64,000 bases of DNA from Deferribacteres bacterium. Lineage in GTDB: Bacteria; Zhuqueibacterota; Zhuqueibacteria; Zhuqueibacterales; Geothermadaptataceae. Every line of letters begins with the position of its first letter. The stretch's first letter is position 1. Shown here piece after piece: positions 26,686 to 36,200 of this stretch. A model generated the notes under the pieces. The model saw nothing but the letters and a program-made list of their open reading frames with translations. It was not told the origin of the DNA and ran no database searches. The translations under genes and the position numbers were made by a program. The DNA is taken from positions 372,001 to 436,000 of the forward strand of contig JACKDF010000005.1 of NCBI GenBank assembly GCA_020633655.1, read 5' to 3'.

Positions 26686-28770
26686 ATGAATAGCATCAAG
26701 CATCGTTTTTTAATTTTTGGATTCACATTTCTAATGGCCGCATCAACCTTTGTGGAGCGTGATTTATTTTCGAATGGCCGGGATCCTATCAATACTACTT
26801 ATCAGCATTCTATCAGCACAGGGAGTCACCCGCAACAGAGTATCTATTCCGTGGATATTTGCGTTTATGGCGGCACGGCCAGTGGTGTCATCGCCGCCTA
26901 TGCCGCAAAAAAAATGGGAAAGTCGGTACTCCTCGTCGAACCGGGAAAACACCTTGGGGGCATGGTGTCCGGAGGCTTGGGGCGAATGGATATTCCGGCA
27001 AAATGGGCGGTTTCCGGACTTGCCAGAGATTTTTTTCGTCGCGTTGGGCAGCATTATGGGGTTTTTGAAAAATGGGTTTTCGAGCCGCATGTCGCCGAAA
27101 AGGTATTTCGTAATTATGTAACGGAGGCCCGAATTCAGGTTTTGTATGATTTCCGTATTTTTAAGGCGAATATGGATGAAACCCGGCTTGAGCACATCGA
27201 ACTGGAAAACACGACAGAACCGTTTGATGTGGCACATAAAATTGTCAATGCAGAGGTTTTTATCGACTGCTCCTATGAAGGCGATTTAATGGCGAAAGCC
27301 GGCATTACCTACACTTTTGGCCGTGAAAGTAACGAGAAATACACGGAGACCTTCAATGGTGTGCAGTTTTCTGAACGCAACCAATTTCCGAAGGGAGTGG
27401 ACCCTTATATTGTCGCCGGTGATTCATCGAGCGGTTTGCTGTGGGGCATTGACAACGATGTTTTGCAGGAAAATGGCAGTGAAGATACGCATTTGCAGGC
27501 TTATGGTTACCGTATATGCCTGACGGATGATCCGAACAATCTACTGCCGGTTTCGCGACCGGAAAATTATGATTCGAACCGCTATGAGTTGTTGGTGCGT
27601 TACTGGCAAAAACGACCGATCCACCGACTCGATGAGGGATTCTCCTGGGGTATTTTGCCGAACCGAAAAACGGATATAAATTCGCGTGGTCCATTTTCGC
27701 TCAATGTAATCGGTCAAAACAAAAATTATACGGAAGTTGATTATTTTGAACGAGCAGAATTGGAAAAACTTCACAAAGCCTATACGCAGGGATTGCTCTA
27801 TTTTTATGGCCATGATGTGCGGGTACCAGAAAAAATCCGTGAGGAAATGAAAAAATGGGGTTACCCGAAAGATGAGTACGTTGAGGATCAGCATTGGTCA
27901 CCACAGCTCTATATCCGGGAATCACGGCGCATGTTGGGGGAATACGTGGCTACGGAGTCCAATTGTCGCGACGAAGCACGCGTTCCTGACGGTATCGCGC
28001 TGGCTGCGTATACCATCGATTCGCACCACTGCCGCCGCATTGTTGTCGATGGCATGATCAAAAACGAAGGCGAAGTGCATTTTGAGGAGGTAAAGCCCTG
28101 GCCAATTTCCTATCGCACAATAACACCACGCCATGAGGAAGCGCAGAATGTTTTGGTGCCGGTTTGCCTTTCTGCTTCCCATGTGGCTTTTGGCTCAATT
28201 CGCATCGAACCGGTCTTTATGGCGCTCGGCCAGGCTGCCGGAATTGCCGCTGCCATTGCAATTGATGACACCCTTGCTGTTCAAACCATCGATTACCAGA
28301 AAATACAGGATATCATGCACAACAATCCGTTGCTTGACGGACGTAAACCTGAAATTGTGGTGGACAACCAAGATAGCCAGGTGTCCCATGAGGGAGATTG
28401 GCGTGTTGTTGCAGATGAATTTCCATACCAGTATGGAAACGATGTATTTCTCAGCGCGGATACAACAGGGGAGAGTGTAGTGCGTTTTTCAGCTTCCATT
28501 GCCAATTCAGGTAACTATCAAGTCTACCTCTGGTGCACCAATTACGAATGGGAGCAGGGCAAATATCCTATTGCATCAAAGGTAAAAATTTCTGTTGTTA
28601 ATGGCGGACATCGGCAAAGCAGAATTTTTACGACGGCTATGATTCGAAATGACTGGTTGCCTTTGGGCACTGCTTATTTTGAGAAGGGACAGGACGCAGT
28701 CGTGGAAATACAAAGCGCCAAAGTCCCCGGCGTGGTGGTCGCCGATGCGGTTTTATTCGTCCCGGATTAA
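26686..28770 (+). CDS. Secreted FAD-dependent oxidoreductase with golvesin-like C-terminal domain
   Basis: The product (694 aa) has a hydrophobic N-terminal segment (residues 8-22), probably a signal peptide. A FAD_oxidored (PF12831-like) domain starts with the dinucleotide loop VYGGTASGVIAAYAA, followed by LLVEPGKHLGGMVSGGLG. The last ~120 residues (from about VSHEGDWRVV) resemble the golvesin/xanthan-lyase C-terminal domain: YQVYLWCTNY and VVADAVLFV strands. Relatives sit among polysaccharide-degradation genes. The substrate is unknown. It is followed at 17 bp by a secreted barrel-like protein. Confidence 0.78.
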   Translation: MNSIKHRFLIFGFTFLMAASTFVERDLFSNGRDPINTTYQHSISTGSHPQQSIYSVDICVYGGTASGVIAAYAAKKMGKSVLLVEPGKHLGGMVSGGLGRMDIPAKWAVSGLARDFFRRVGQHYGVFEKWVFEPHVAEKVFRNYVTEARIQVLYDFRIFKANMDETRLEHIELENTTEPFDVAHKIVNAEVFIDCSYEGDLMAKAGITYTFGRESNEKYTETFNGVQFSERNQFPKGVDPYIVAGDSSSGLLWGIDNDVLQENGSEDTHLQAYGYRICLTDDPNNLLPVSRPENYDSNRYELLVRYWQKRPIHRLDEGFSWGILPNRKTDINSRGPFSLNVIGQNKNYTEVDYFERAELEKLHKAYTQGLLYFYGHDVRVPEKIREEMKKWGYPKDEYVEDQHWSPQLYIRESRRMLGEYVATESNCRDEARVPDGIALAAYTIDSHHCRRIVVDGMIKNEGEVHFEEVKPWPISYRTITPRHEEAQNVLVPVCLSASHVAFGSIRIEPVFMALGQAAGIAAAIAIDDTLAVQTIDYQKIQDIMHNNPLLDGRKPEIVVDNQDSQVSHEGDWRVVADEFPYQYGNDVFLSADTTGESVVRFSASIANSGNYQVYLWCTNYEWEQGKYPIASKVKISVVNGGHRQSRIFTTAMIRNDWLPLGTAYFEKGQDAVVEIQSAKVPGVVVADAVLFVPD

Positions 28771-28787
28771 ACAGCAAAGAGGGTATC

Positions 28788-29534
28788 ATGCGTTTTTTGC
28801 TTGCATCCTTTTTCGTCCTTTTGTTCTCACCGCAACTCCCCGCACAGCATTATCTAACCGTTGGTGTCGGCTATACGACCGTCTTTTTTCTTTCTGATGA
28901 TCTCGATCAACTACGCGATACCTATAATTATGTCAACCGGGACAACATGAACCGGTTGCTGGTTGGTTTTCAATCCGCTGATGGTGTGCGTGTTGAGAGT
29001 GGCTATCGTTATCTGGAAAAGTGGAGTGCGGCGTTTACTCTGGGGTATGAGCGCTATTCGACTTTTGATGCTGCTTCCTATAATAATGGTGAGGGCCGTC
29101 AACTCGATTTGATGATCGATCATTTTTTACTTGATACGGAGTTTGGTGTACACCGCAATAATTATTTTTTTGATGGATTGCTGCGTCTGTCCTTTTTGCG
29201 AAATCTGGAGCTGAAAAGCCAATACACCGGCAACACAGAGGATATTGAAAGATACTTTACAGGAACTTTTACCAGCGATGCACATTTTTCTCTCGGATTC
29301 GGGATAAGCCTTGGAGCCCACAAAGAGCCATTTATGCTCATAGGCAAAATGCTTTATCCGGTTTATACTTTGGAGGCAAATAAAGATTTACTTGCCAGAG
29401 ACGCGACAGGAAACCGACGATTTCCCACTGATTTCATAAATTTTCATAATGCCCTTCCCTATGATGCCCTGTCCAACGGCGATCTCGATGGATTGCAAAT
29501 AATACTCAGTTTTGTAGTTGCTTTGGCAATATAA
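28788..29534 (+). CDS. Secreted, probable outer-membrane beta-barrel protein
   Basis: The product (248 aa) has a signal peptide cleaved after about residue 19 (PQLPAQ). The mature sequence consists of alternating strands (VESGYRYLEKWSAAFTLGYE, FSLGFGISLG) and ends in hydrophobic residues (FVVALAI), as in outer-membrane barrels. I do not recognise a named family. GAGGG precedes the ATG; it probably shares a transcript with the oxidoreductase upstream. Confidence 0.6.
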   Translation: MRFLLASFFVLLFSPQLPAQHYLTVGVGYTTVFFLSDDLDQLRDTYNYVNRDNMNRLLVGFQSADGVRVESGYRYLEKWSAAFTLGYERYSTFDAASYNNGEGRQLDLMIDHFLLDTEFGVHRNNYFFDGLLRLSFLRNLELKSQYTGNTEDIERYFTGTFTSDAHFSLGFGISLGAHKEPFMLIGKMLYPVYTLEANKDLLARDATGNRRFPTDFINFHNALPYDALSNGDLDGLQIILSFVVALAI

Positions 29535-29564
29535 TGAGTTAAGCGGAACAGCTAATTACCACCT

Positions 29565-29613
29565 GCAGCCACGGTCTCCGTGGCTGCGCACCCTCATAAC
29601 TCCGCGTCCTCCT
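29565..29613. repeat. GCAGCCACGG hairpin repeat, copy 1
   Basis: GCAGCCACGG and CCGTGGCTGC (29565-29587) are a perfect 10-bp stem with a TCT loop. The next ~25 bases (GGCTGCGC-N3-CTCA-N3-CTCCGCGTCC) recur at 31614-31641, so this is a dispersed repeat. It could also act as the terminator of the barrel gene, but no T-run follows. Confidence 0.6.
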
Positions 29614-29808
29614 GCATAACGAATTGAGAACGCCAACCAGCATTTTTTTCTCCAATCGATAACCATAATTCCTCGCTAAAATTGGATTAAGGATTTTTTT
29701 GAAATTTGTTATGATTTCACTTGAATGAAAGCTGGGTTATTCCTATGATGGCACTTACCATTGGTGGCAATGGGCAGGATTATTTACAATTCTAAATGAA
29801 GGTGTAAA

Positions 29809-30411
29809 ATGAACGATTCACTTGAAATTCGGATTTTCGATACAAAAGATAAATCACTGCTCCTGGAAGCAAAAGGGATGGACCGGTCGGGAATCATAGC
29901 TGAAATAACAGGTCAACTGGAATTCTATCGATTGTATGTTGCATCTATCACGTTTAATCTGGTATCTCCAGGTCAAAATCATTATGAACTGGAAGTTCTT
30001 GCAAAAGGCTCAGAGTCGGATCTCGAGAAAGTTTATACACTGATAAAAGAGCAAAAGTTTTGGCAACCTGAAAAACTTCCGGAAAGAGATAATATCTATT
30101 GGCCAACAGCGTTTATGGCGCATGTCGCACTTCACACACCCGACCGTGAAGGGCTTATTGCAGATATTTCTGAGATCGTCAGTAAGGTCAGAGAGTCCGA
30201 TTCACCAATTCATAATGGCAGTTTCATTCATATGGTGGGAATTACCCACAATTCCGGCGGCTCGCATGGCGGAACCGCTTACTTCAGTATGCGGGCGAAT
30301 ATTGCGACGCAATCAAAGGCAGTTCAGGATCAGATTGAAACGCACCTCTGGAACTGGGCAAAAGAGCATGGCATTGAAGGGGACCTTTGGGTGCGTGATT
30401 TAAATGCGTGA
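29809..30411 (+). CDS. Tandem ACT-domain protein (GcvR-like)
   Basis: The product (200 aa) consists of two ACT-like domains. The first has LEAKGMDRSGIIAEITGQL and the second VALHTPDREGLIADISEIV, both with the D-[RK]-x-G-[IL]-[IL]-A-[ED]-I signature. This is the arrangement of GcvR and related amino-acid-binding regulators. It stands alone, so the pathway it senses is unknown. GAAGG precedes the ATG. Confidence 0.75.
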   Translation: MNDSLEIRIFDTKDKSLLLEAKGMDRSGIIAEITGQLEFYRLYVASITFNLVSPGQNHYELEVLAKGSESDLEKVYTLIKEQKFWQPEKLPERDNIYWPTAFMAHVALHTPDREGLIADISEIVSKVRESDSPIHNGSFIHMVGITHNSGGSHGGTAYFSMRANIATQSKAVQDQIETHLWNWAKEHGIEGDLWVRDLNA

Positions 30412-30412
30412 C

Positions 30413-30832
30413 TCAGGAATGATACTTTGCATTCATATAAGCCACAGATTCCTTTATGAGCTCTTGTAAAATGTCCAGGTCGATATCGGCCAGTTTTTTA
30501 ACGTAAAGGCAGGATTTACCGGTTTGAAATTTACCGAGCCTGGCCATAAGCTCATCGTATTTTGAAAAGCCAGCCATGATGTAAAGCGTCAATGCCTGCT
30601 TGCGATTGGCAAACCCGGTTATCATCCAGTCGCCTTCCTGGCCACTTTTGTAAACGTAGTGATACGTCCCGTAACCAACGATGCTGGGCCCCCACATGAT
30701 CGGCTCAGCTTGTGTGACCTCCCGCATGATTTTGTGTACCGTCCAGCAGTCTTCGCGTCGCGTTTCATCTTCAATCGTGTTGATGTATTCAGAGACGCTG
30801 GCTTCGGTTGGTTTTGTTTTTGGCTCGGCCAC
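30413..30832 (-). CDS. DUF1801 protein
   Basis: The product (139 aa) matches DUF1801 (YdhG/iron-chaperone-like fold). The N-terminus AEPKTKPTEASVSEYINTI is the typical family start, followed by MWGPSIVGYGTYHY and FSKYDELMARLGKFQTGKSC. A GTG start at 30832 is chosen because GGAG lies 8 bases upstream and it gives the family N-terminus; a TTG start at 30886 would run into the next gene. Function is unknown. Confidence 0.8.
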   Translation of the reverse strand: MAEPKTKPTEASVSEYINTIEDETRREDCWTVHKIMREVTQAEPIMWGPSIVGYGTYHYVYKSGQEGDWMITGFANRKQALTLYIMAGFSKYDELMARLGKFQTGKSCLYVKKLADIDLDILQELIKESVAYMNAKYHS

Positions 30833-30869
30833 GGTCTTTTCTCCTTGATAATTTTTGAAATACTTTCCT

Positions 30870-31517
30870 TCATTTAATAAGTCCAAAACCTCCGCGAATA
30901 CCTAGTCCTGGCCCTGATCTGTGATAATTGCCTTCAACAAAACAAAAGTAATTTGAGGAAATCATCCACTCAATTTTGGATGTAAAACCGATTGTATTTT
31001 CAGTTTCTGTAATAATACCACCACCAGTAACGCCAAATGAAAGTTCAGATATCGTGTTATCAGGGAGATAATGAAATTCTAAAACAATCGGAGCAATGAA
31101 AAAATCGTAGAGAAATTCTGCTGAGAAATAAAAAATATTCAGTTTTCCAATTTTTAATCCCGCCATTGGTACGGGGATCATCCCTACACTATCGTATGAA
31201 TCGAGCATAAGTATATTTATGCCAAATTTTATGCCAACATATTTACCAGCGACTTCACCGTGCGGAACAATGCTGATTAGGATGTCCGGGTATTTTTCAA
31301 GTGATTTCCCATAATGAACATTGATTCCAATTTTTGATTTTTGGGAATTACCTTTCAGGGAAAGCGAGGTGATTGTGTGATTTGGGTGATCATCAAGATT
31401 GTAAATGTAACCTTGCGCGATGTGAAAAGTAAGCTTGTGGTTTGCAGGCTTTTGAGCGAGTGCCATACCGGAAATTAGAATGAAAAAAAGGAAAATTCTC
31501 TGGGTGATTATTTTCAT
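30870..31517 (-). CDS. Secreted protein of unknown function
   Basis: The product (215 aa) has a signal peptide ending near SGMALAQ (residue ~22). The remainder is rich in alternating hydrophobic strands with Gly/Tyr (VGIKFGINILML, FYFSAEFLYDFF), which suggests an outer-membrane-type barrel. It lies 37 bp upstream of the DUF1801 gene on the same strand. No family recognised. Confidence 0.6.
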   Translation of the reverse strand: MKIITQRIFLFFILISGMALAQKPANHKLTFHIAQGYIYNLDDHPNHTITSLSLKGNSQKSKIGINVHYGKSLEKYPDILISIVPHGEVAGKYVGIKFGINILMLDSYDSVGMIPVPMAGLKIGKLNIFYFSAEFLYDFFIAPIVLEFHYLPDNTISELSFGVTGGGIITETENTIGFTSKIEWMISSNYFCFVEGNYHRSGPGLGIRGGFGLIK

Positions 31518-31599
31518 TTTTAAATCAGTTTGATAAAGTGCGTGGATTAACTTAAACTATGAATAGTTATAATAATTATCCACATAATTTTTTATTCGA

Positions 31600-31646
31600 A
31601 GCCACAATCAAAATGGCTGCGCTGTCTCAATGCTCCGCGTCCCCGG
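31600..31646. repeat. GCAGCCAC-type hairpin repeat, copy 2
   Basis: AGCCA and TGGCT (31600-31618) pair across a longer loop. The following GGCTGCGC-N3-CTCA-N3-CTCCGCGTCC is nearly identical to the copy at 29582-29609. It lies between the secreted-protein gene and the imuB stop. Confidence 0.5.
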
Positions 31647-31655
31647 GCTTTCCTG

Positions 31656-32825
31656 TTATGAGTTGAACAACAGTACCTGCGAGCCATGAAATACACCTTT
31701 TTCCCCATATTTTTTTTGAATCTTATCCAACGCCTGCAACAGGTTCTGTTCCTTCTGCTGTTCGACCGAGGTAAAAAGGTCTAATTGCGTCGCTGGCGCC
31801 AAATGCAGTAGCCGAATGCCGATGCGACGCAGAGCTACCCGCCGTTCCAATAATTTCTCACGCACAAAATACAGCCCTGCCAATAACTCCCGTTCACTCT
31901 GTCCGCCATTGGAAATTTTGCGCCATTGGGCAAAAAAACGGTCGTCTGCAAAGGTGGCGGAAAGCGAGATGCGCCCGGCGCGCAAACCCTTTTCGCGCAG
32001 CTGCCGCGCCAAACGGTTGAGCAGTGTGTAACAGACAGCGTCAATTTCTGTAGCATCGTTGGTTTCCGGTGCAAAAGTCCACTCGGCATACAGCGCCGGC
32101 TGTTTGTCCGGCTGAATGATCGGCGTACGGTCGATACCCTGCGCCTCTTCGTGCATATACCAGCCGGTGCGGCCGAATAATTCCTGCAGTTGCAGGCACG
32201 AAAGCCGCGTCACATCACTGATTCTGTGGATATTCATATTGCGTAATTCCAGCGCGATTTTTCGATCCACGTGGGGCAGAAAAGTGATATCGAAGGGGCG
32301 CACAAAACCCCGTTCGGCGCCTTCCGGAACCGTAATGATATCCCGCTGCCGAATACTGCGCTGCGATGCGGTTCGGCTCACCATTTTGTTGCTGGCCAAA
32401 CCCACGGCCGGTTCGAGTTCCACCTGCTGTTTTACTTCTTTTTGCAAACGCCAGGCGGTGTCGCGGGCGCGCTCCCAGGCCTGCTTGCGGGCGAGAAATT
32501 CCAGGTAGATATTGCCGTAGCGCCAGGGTTCGAATACCGGTGAAAAATTGGCCACCGTTTTAACCATGCGCTCGCTGATGTCTTTAAAAAGTTTGTTTTC
32601 CATGGGATTCACGATGATGCTGCGGTCGATGCGCCGTACATCGCGCACCAGCATGCCCGTGTGGATACCCATGCTGCGTGCCACCTGCGAGGCACCGTAA
32701 ACCCGTGCCCGGTCTGCCCCCAGCGGCGCGATCACAAACGGCCGTCCGCGCAGTTTCGCGTGCTGGTGCTCCAATGCTGTCGCCAGAAAATTTGCAATTT
32801 CGATGTGGAAAATAACCGTTGCCAT
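31656..32825 (-). CDS. imuB: ImuB-like catalytically inactive Y-family polymerase
   Basis: The product (389 aa) has the Y-family DNA polymerase fold. IFHIEIANFLATALE (residues 5-19) aligns with the palm strand that opens DinB, and VGLASNKMVSRTAS with the conserved fingers/palm segment. The catalytic acidic residues are lost: Asp8 of DinB is Glu9, and the Asp-Glu pair of S-x-D-E-A-Y-L is Gly104-Asn105 (RYGNIYLEF). QLDLF at 347-351 is a good beta-clamp binding motif. These are the marks of ImuB, the adaptor of the ImuABC mutasome. Divergent dnaE2 supports the call. GGGAGA lies before the ATG at 32825. No imuA is present here. Confidence 0.78.
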   Translation of the reverse strand: MATVIFHIEIANFLATALEHQHAKLRGRPFVIAPLGADRARVYGASQVARSMGIHTGMLVRDVRRIDRSIIVNPMENKLFKDISERMVKTVANFSPVFEPWRYGNIYLEFLARKQAWERARDTAWRLQKEVKQQVELEPAVGLASNKMVSRTASQRSIRQRDIITVPEGAERGFVRPFDITFLPHVDRKIALELRNMNIHRISDVTRLSCLQLQELFGRTGWYMHEEAQGIDRTPIIQPDKQPALYAEWTFAPETNDATEIDAVCYTLLNRLARQLREKGLRAGRISLSATFADDRFFAQWRKISNGGQSERELLAGLYFVREKLLERRVALRRIGIRLLHLAPATQLDLFTSVEQQKEQNLLQALDKIQKKYGEKGVFHGSQVLLFNS

Positions 32826-33215
32826 AGCTGTTTCTCCCGGATGCAAAACTGTCTTAATGTTCACTTAAAATTTAAAAATGGTGTACATTAAATCAATAAA
32901 AATCTTGCAAAATAAAGTTTATTTGCTATATTATACCATAACTTTGCAAAGAATGTTTTATGACCGCGAAATACGCAGAACACGCTAAAAAATGTGAAAT
33001 CGACGTAAATATGTTCGTTAAAGATAACCACCTTTGGGGCTAGTCCGAAGGCGTCCCGCCGAGGACAAAATTGTTTCTGTTCGGAGAGATACCTTCGCTC
33101 TAGCCAAATTCGGCACTTCGAATTACAGAAAATCTTACATCGAACTGACGTAAAAAAAGAAATTTTCGCGTGTTTAGCGTATTTCGCGGTTAATTCATAA
33201 ATTCGGGTTCAAAAA
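32826..33215. other. Divergent control region between imuB and dnaE2
   Basis: This 390-bp region holds the AT-rich upstream part of imuB (32870-32960; TATAAT read on the minus strand near 32930) and an inverted-repeat element that ends 23 bp before dnaE2. I searched by eye for LexA operators (CTGT-N8-ACAG, GAAC-N4-GTTC, GTTC-N7-GTTC) and found none that is convincing. Confidence 0.5.
32962..33193. repeat. Inverted-repeat element upstream of dnaE2 with an inner palindrome
   Basis: The left end GACCGCGAAATACGCAGAAC and the right end GTGTTTAGCGTATTTCGCGG (33170-33189) are inverted repeats of about 25 bp. At the centre (33038-33105) lies a palindrome opening GGCTAGTCCGAAGGCG and closing CCTTCGCTCTAGCC, the same family as the palindrome inside dnaE2. 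The arrangement repeats the nesting seen at 433-632. No coding frame is present. Confidence 0.65.
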
Positions 33216-36200
33216 ATGCAATCCTTCATCCATCTGCACATCCACTCGAATTACTCCTTCTGCCGCGGCGGCAATACGCAGGAGGAAATTTGTACCCGCT
33301 TAAAGGATCATGGCCACAGTATTTTTGCGTTCACCGAAATCGATGGCTTGCACGGCATGGTGTGGGCGCAACAGGCGGCCCGGAAAGCCGGTTTACGCTG
33401 CATCGTCGGGGCGGAGTTGCGCACCAAAAACAATGGCCGGGTCGTGCTATTGGTGAAAGATGTGCAGGGCTATCGTAATTTATCGCAACTCATCTCGCAG
33501 AAGCGTGCCATTGATCTGGAAGGCACTACAGCAAATTCAAATTCTTCTCCGGCAGCGTCTGGCCTGGAAAACTTTGATTCTAGTCCGAAGGCGTCCCGCC
33601 ACGAAAACTTCAATCCTAGTCCGAAGGCGTCCCGCCGAGGACAACACATCGAGCGCTCAGCGGGACGCTTTCGCTCTAGTATTCAGGATGAGGAGCAGGC
33701 AACAGGATTGGCCAAAGCAACTCCCGAGAACGATTACCGCCACTTCATGCTTCACACCGTACAGCAATTTCGCAGCGGACTGGTCATTCTCAGCGACAGC
33801 CACGTACTCCTGCAAAACCTGCGACAGCACAGTCGCGATGATCTCTACGTTCTGTGCATTCCCGGCCCACAGCGCCATGCGATGCTGCGGCTGGCCCGGC
33901 AAATGGCATTGCCGCCCGTGGCCAGCAATGACGTGTATTTTGTCGATGCTGAAGATTACCACACCCACAAAATCCTGCGCGCCATCGATTGCAACACGGC
34001 GCTGTCGCGCATTCCGCACAACGAACTGGCGCGCCGTGATGCCTGGCTGAAGTCGCCCCAACAAATGGCCGATGCTTTTCCCGATTGCCCGCAGGCACTG
34101 GCCAACACCGTGCGCATCGCGGAAAGCTGCCAGTTTCAACCGGAAAACCCCGGCGCCATTTTTCCCCGCGTTGCACTTCCCGAGGGCAAAAGCGATATCC
34201 AACATCTGCGGGAATTGTGCGAGAAAAAGATTCCCTGGCGCTACAAACAAAAAACGCCGGAAATTACCAAACGCCTGGAAAAAGAACTGGCCATCATCGG
34301 CGAAAAAGGCTTTGCTGCCTATTTTCTCGTCAGCCGCGATATCGTGCAGCACGCAACGCGCACCTGCGGCCGCGGTTCGGCGGCGGCCAGTCTGGTGTCT
34401 TACCTGCTCGGCATCACCCACGTCGATCCTATCGGCTACAACCTGTATTTCGAGCGCTTTCTGCACCGCGAACGCATGGATCCACCGGATATCGATATCG
34501 ACTTCGCCTGGGACGAGCGCGACGATGTGCTCGATTATATTTTCGATCACTACGGCGAAAGCCACACCGCGATGATCGCCAATCATGTCTGTTTTAAGGG
34601 GCGGGCGGCGTTGCGGGAAATCGCCAAATGCTACGGCCTGCCGGATGCAGAAATTGGTCGCATCAGCAAGAAACTGAGCGGTTACTCCGTTCACAATATC
34701 AGTAAAACAATCGAAACGCACCCGGTTTTTCGCGGTCTCCAACTGGACGAGCCGTGGCCGGAGATTATTCAACTGGCGGAGCGCATCAACGGATTTCCGC
34801 GCAATATTTCCGTACACTGTGGCGGTGTGGTCATCACACCGCAACCGATCGCTGACTACATTCCGGTGGAGAAAGCCCCCAAGGGCGTGCAAATCGTGCA
34901 GGTGGAAAAAGACCAGGCAGAGGAGCTCGGTTTGGTCAAGCTGGATATTCTCGGTAACCGCAGTCTCGCCGTTATCCGCGATGCGGTGGCTGCGGTGAAG
35001 CGCAATACCGGCAGAGACATCGATTTCAACGAGGTGAAGCCGGAACTCGATCCAGCGACTCAGGAACTCATTAAAACCGGCGACACAATCGGTGTGTTTT
35101 ACGTGGAATCGCCGGCGATGCGGCAGTTGCAGCGCAAAGCCAAAACCGGCGATTTTGAGCATCTGGTGATTCACAGCTCGCTCATTCGCCCCGCGGCCAA
35201 TGCCTTTAACCGCGAATACCTGCGGCGGCTGCACGGCGGAGACTGGCAACCGCTGCATCCTTCTGTGGAAGAAATTTTAAAGGAAACCTACGGCATCATG
35301 TGCTACCAGGAGGATGTGTCGCGGGTGGCGATTGCGCTGGCCGGTTTTACCGAATCGCAGGGGGATGGGCTGCGCAAGGTTTTCAACAAAAAGAACAACG
35401 CCGAGCGGGTGGCGCAATACCAGCACGATTTTTATACCGGTGCTCTGGACAACGGTGTTGCACCGGAAACAATCACCAAAATCTGGAACATGATTCTGAG
35501 TTTTTCCGGTTACAGCTTTTGCAAACCGCACAGCGCCAGTTACGCCATGGTATCGTTTAAGTCGGCCTGGCTGCGGGCGCACTATCCGGCGGAATTTATC
35601 GCAGCCGTGCTGACCAACCAGGGCGGCTATTACAGCGCTTTCGCCTACATTTCCGAAGCCAAACGCATGGGCATCGAAATTCAACCGCTGGATATCAACC
35701 ACAGTGCGAAAGAATACACCGGGGTGGGGAAGAAGCTGCGTATCGGCTTTATGCAGGTGAAAGGGCTCAATGAAAACGCACTCTCGGCTTTACTGCAGGA
35801 GCGGCAGGAAAACGGCCTGTATGGTAGTTTTGATGATTTCATGCAGCGCACGCAAACCCTGCCGGCGATGGCGGAAATTCTGGTGAAAGCCGGTGCCTTT
35901 GACAAGCTGGAAACCATGGAACGGCGGCCGCAACTGTTGTGGCGCATTGCCCGGGAAAAAGCGGCTCTCGCCAGACCAAAACCGCAGGCCATGCAGGCTT
36001 CCCTCTTTGATGAAATCGCAGATACTGGTCCTTCTTTGCACGAAAGTCGCAACAAACCACAGCCGCCGTCTTTGTTGTCCTTTGATCTGAAAACCATTCT
36101 CTCGCAGGAAATAGAAACGCTGGGTTTTCTCGTGAGCCGCCACCCATTGACTTTTTACAAACACCGCGCGGAAGCCCGCAAAGTGGTGCCGGCGAAAGAT

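Noticed and set aside
32826..32962. Possible LexA operator before imuB
   Set aside because: Several TGTAC and GTTCAC fragments occur, but none forms a palindrome of a known LexA consensus.
33567..33680. Tandem repeats inside dnaE2 taken as a CRISPR array
   Set aside because: Only two units of 36 bp without spacers, inside an open reading frame and part of a palindrome.
33657..35258. A 533-codon open frame on the minus strand inside dnaE2
   Set aside because: It is a shadow of the GC-rich dnaE2 gene, whose protein has all polymerase motifs; the antisense translation has no recognisable domain and no ribosome binding site.
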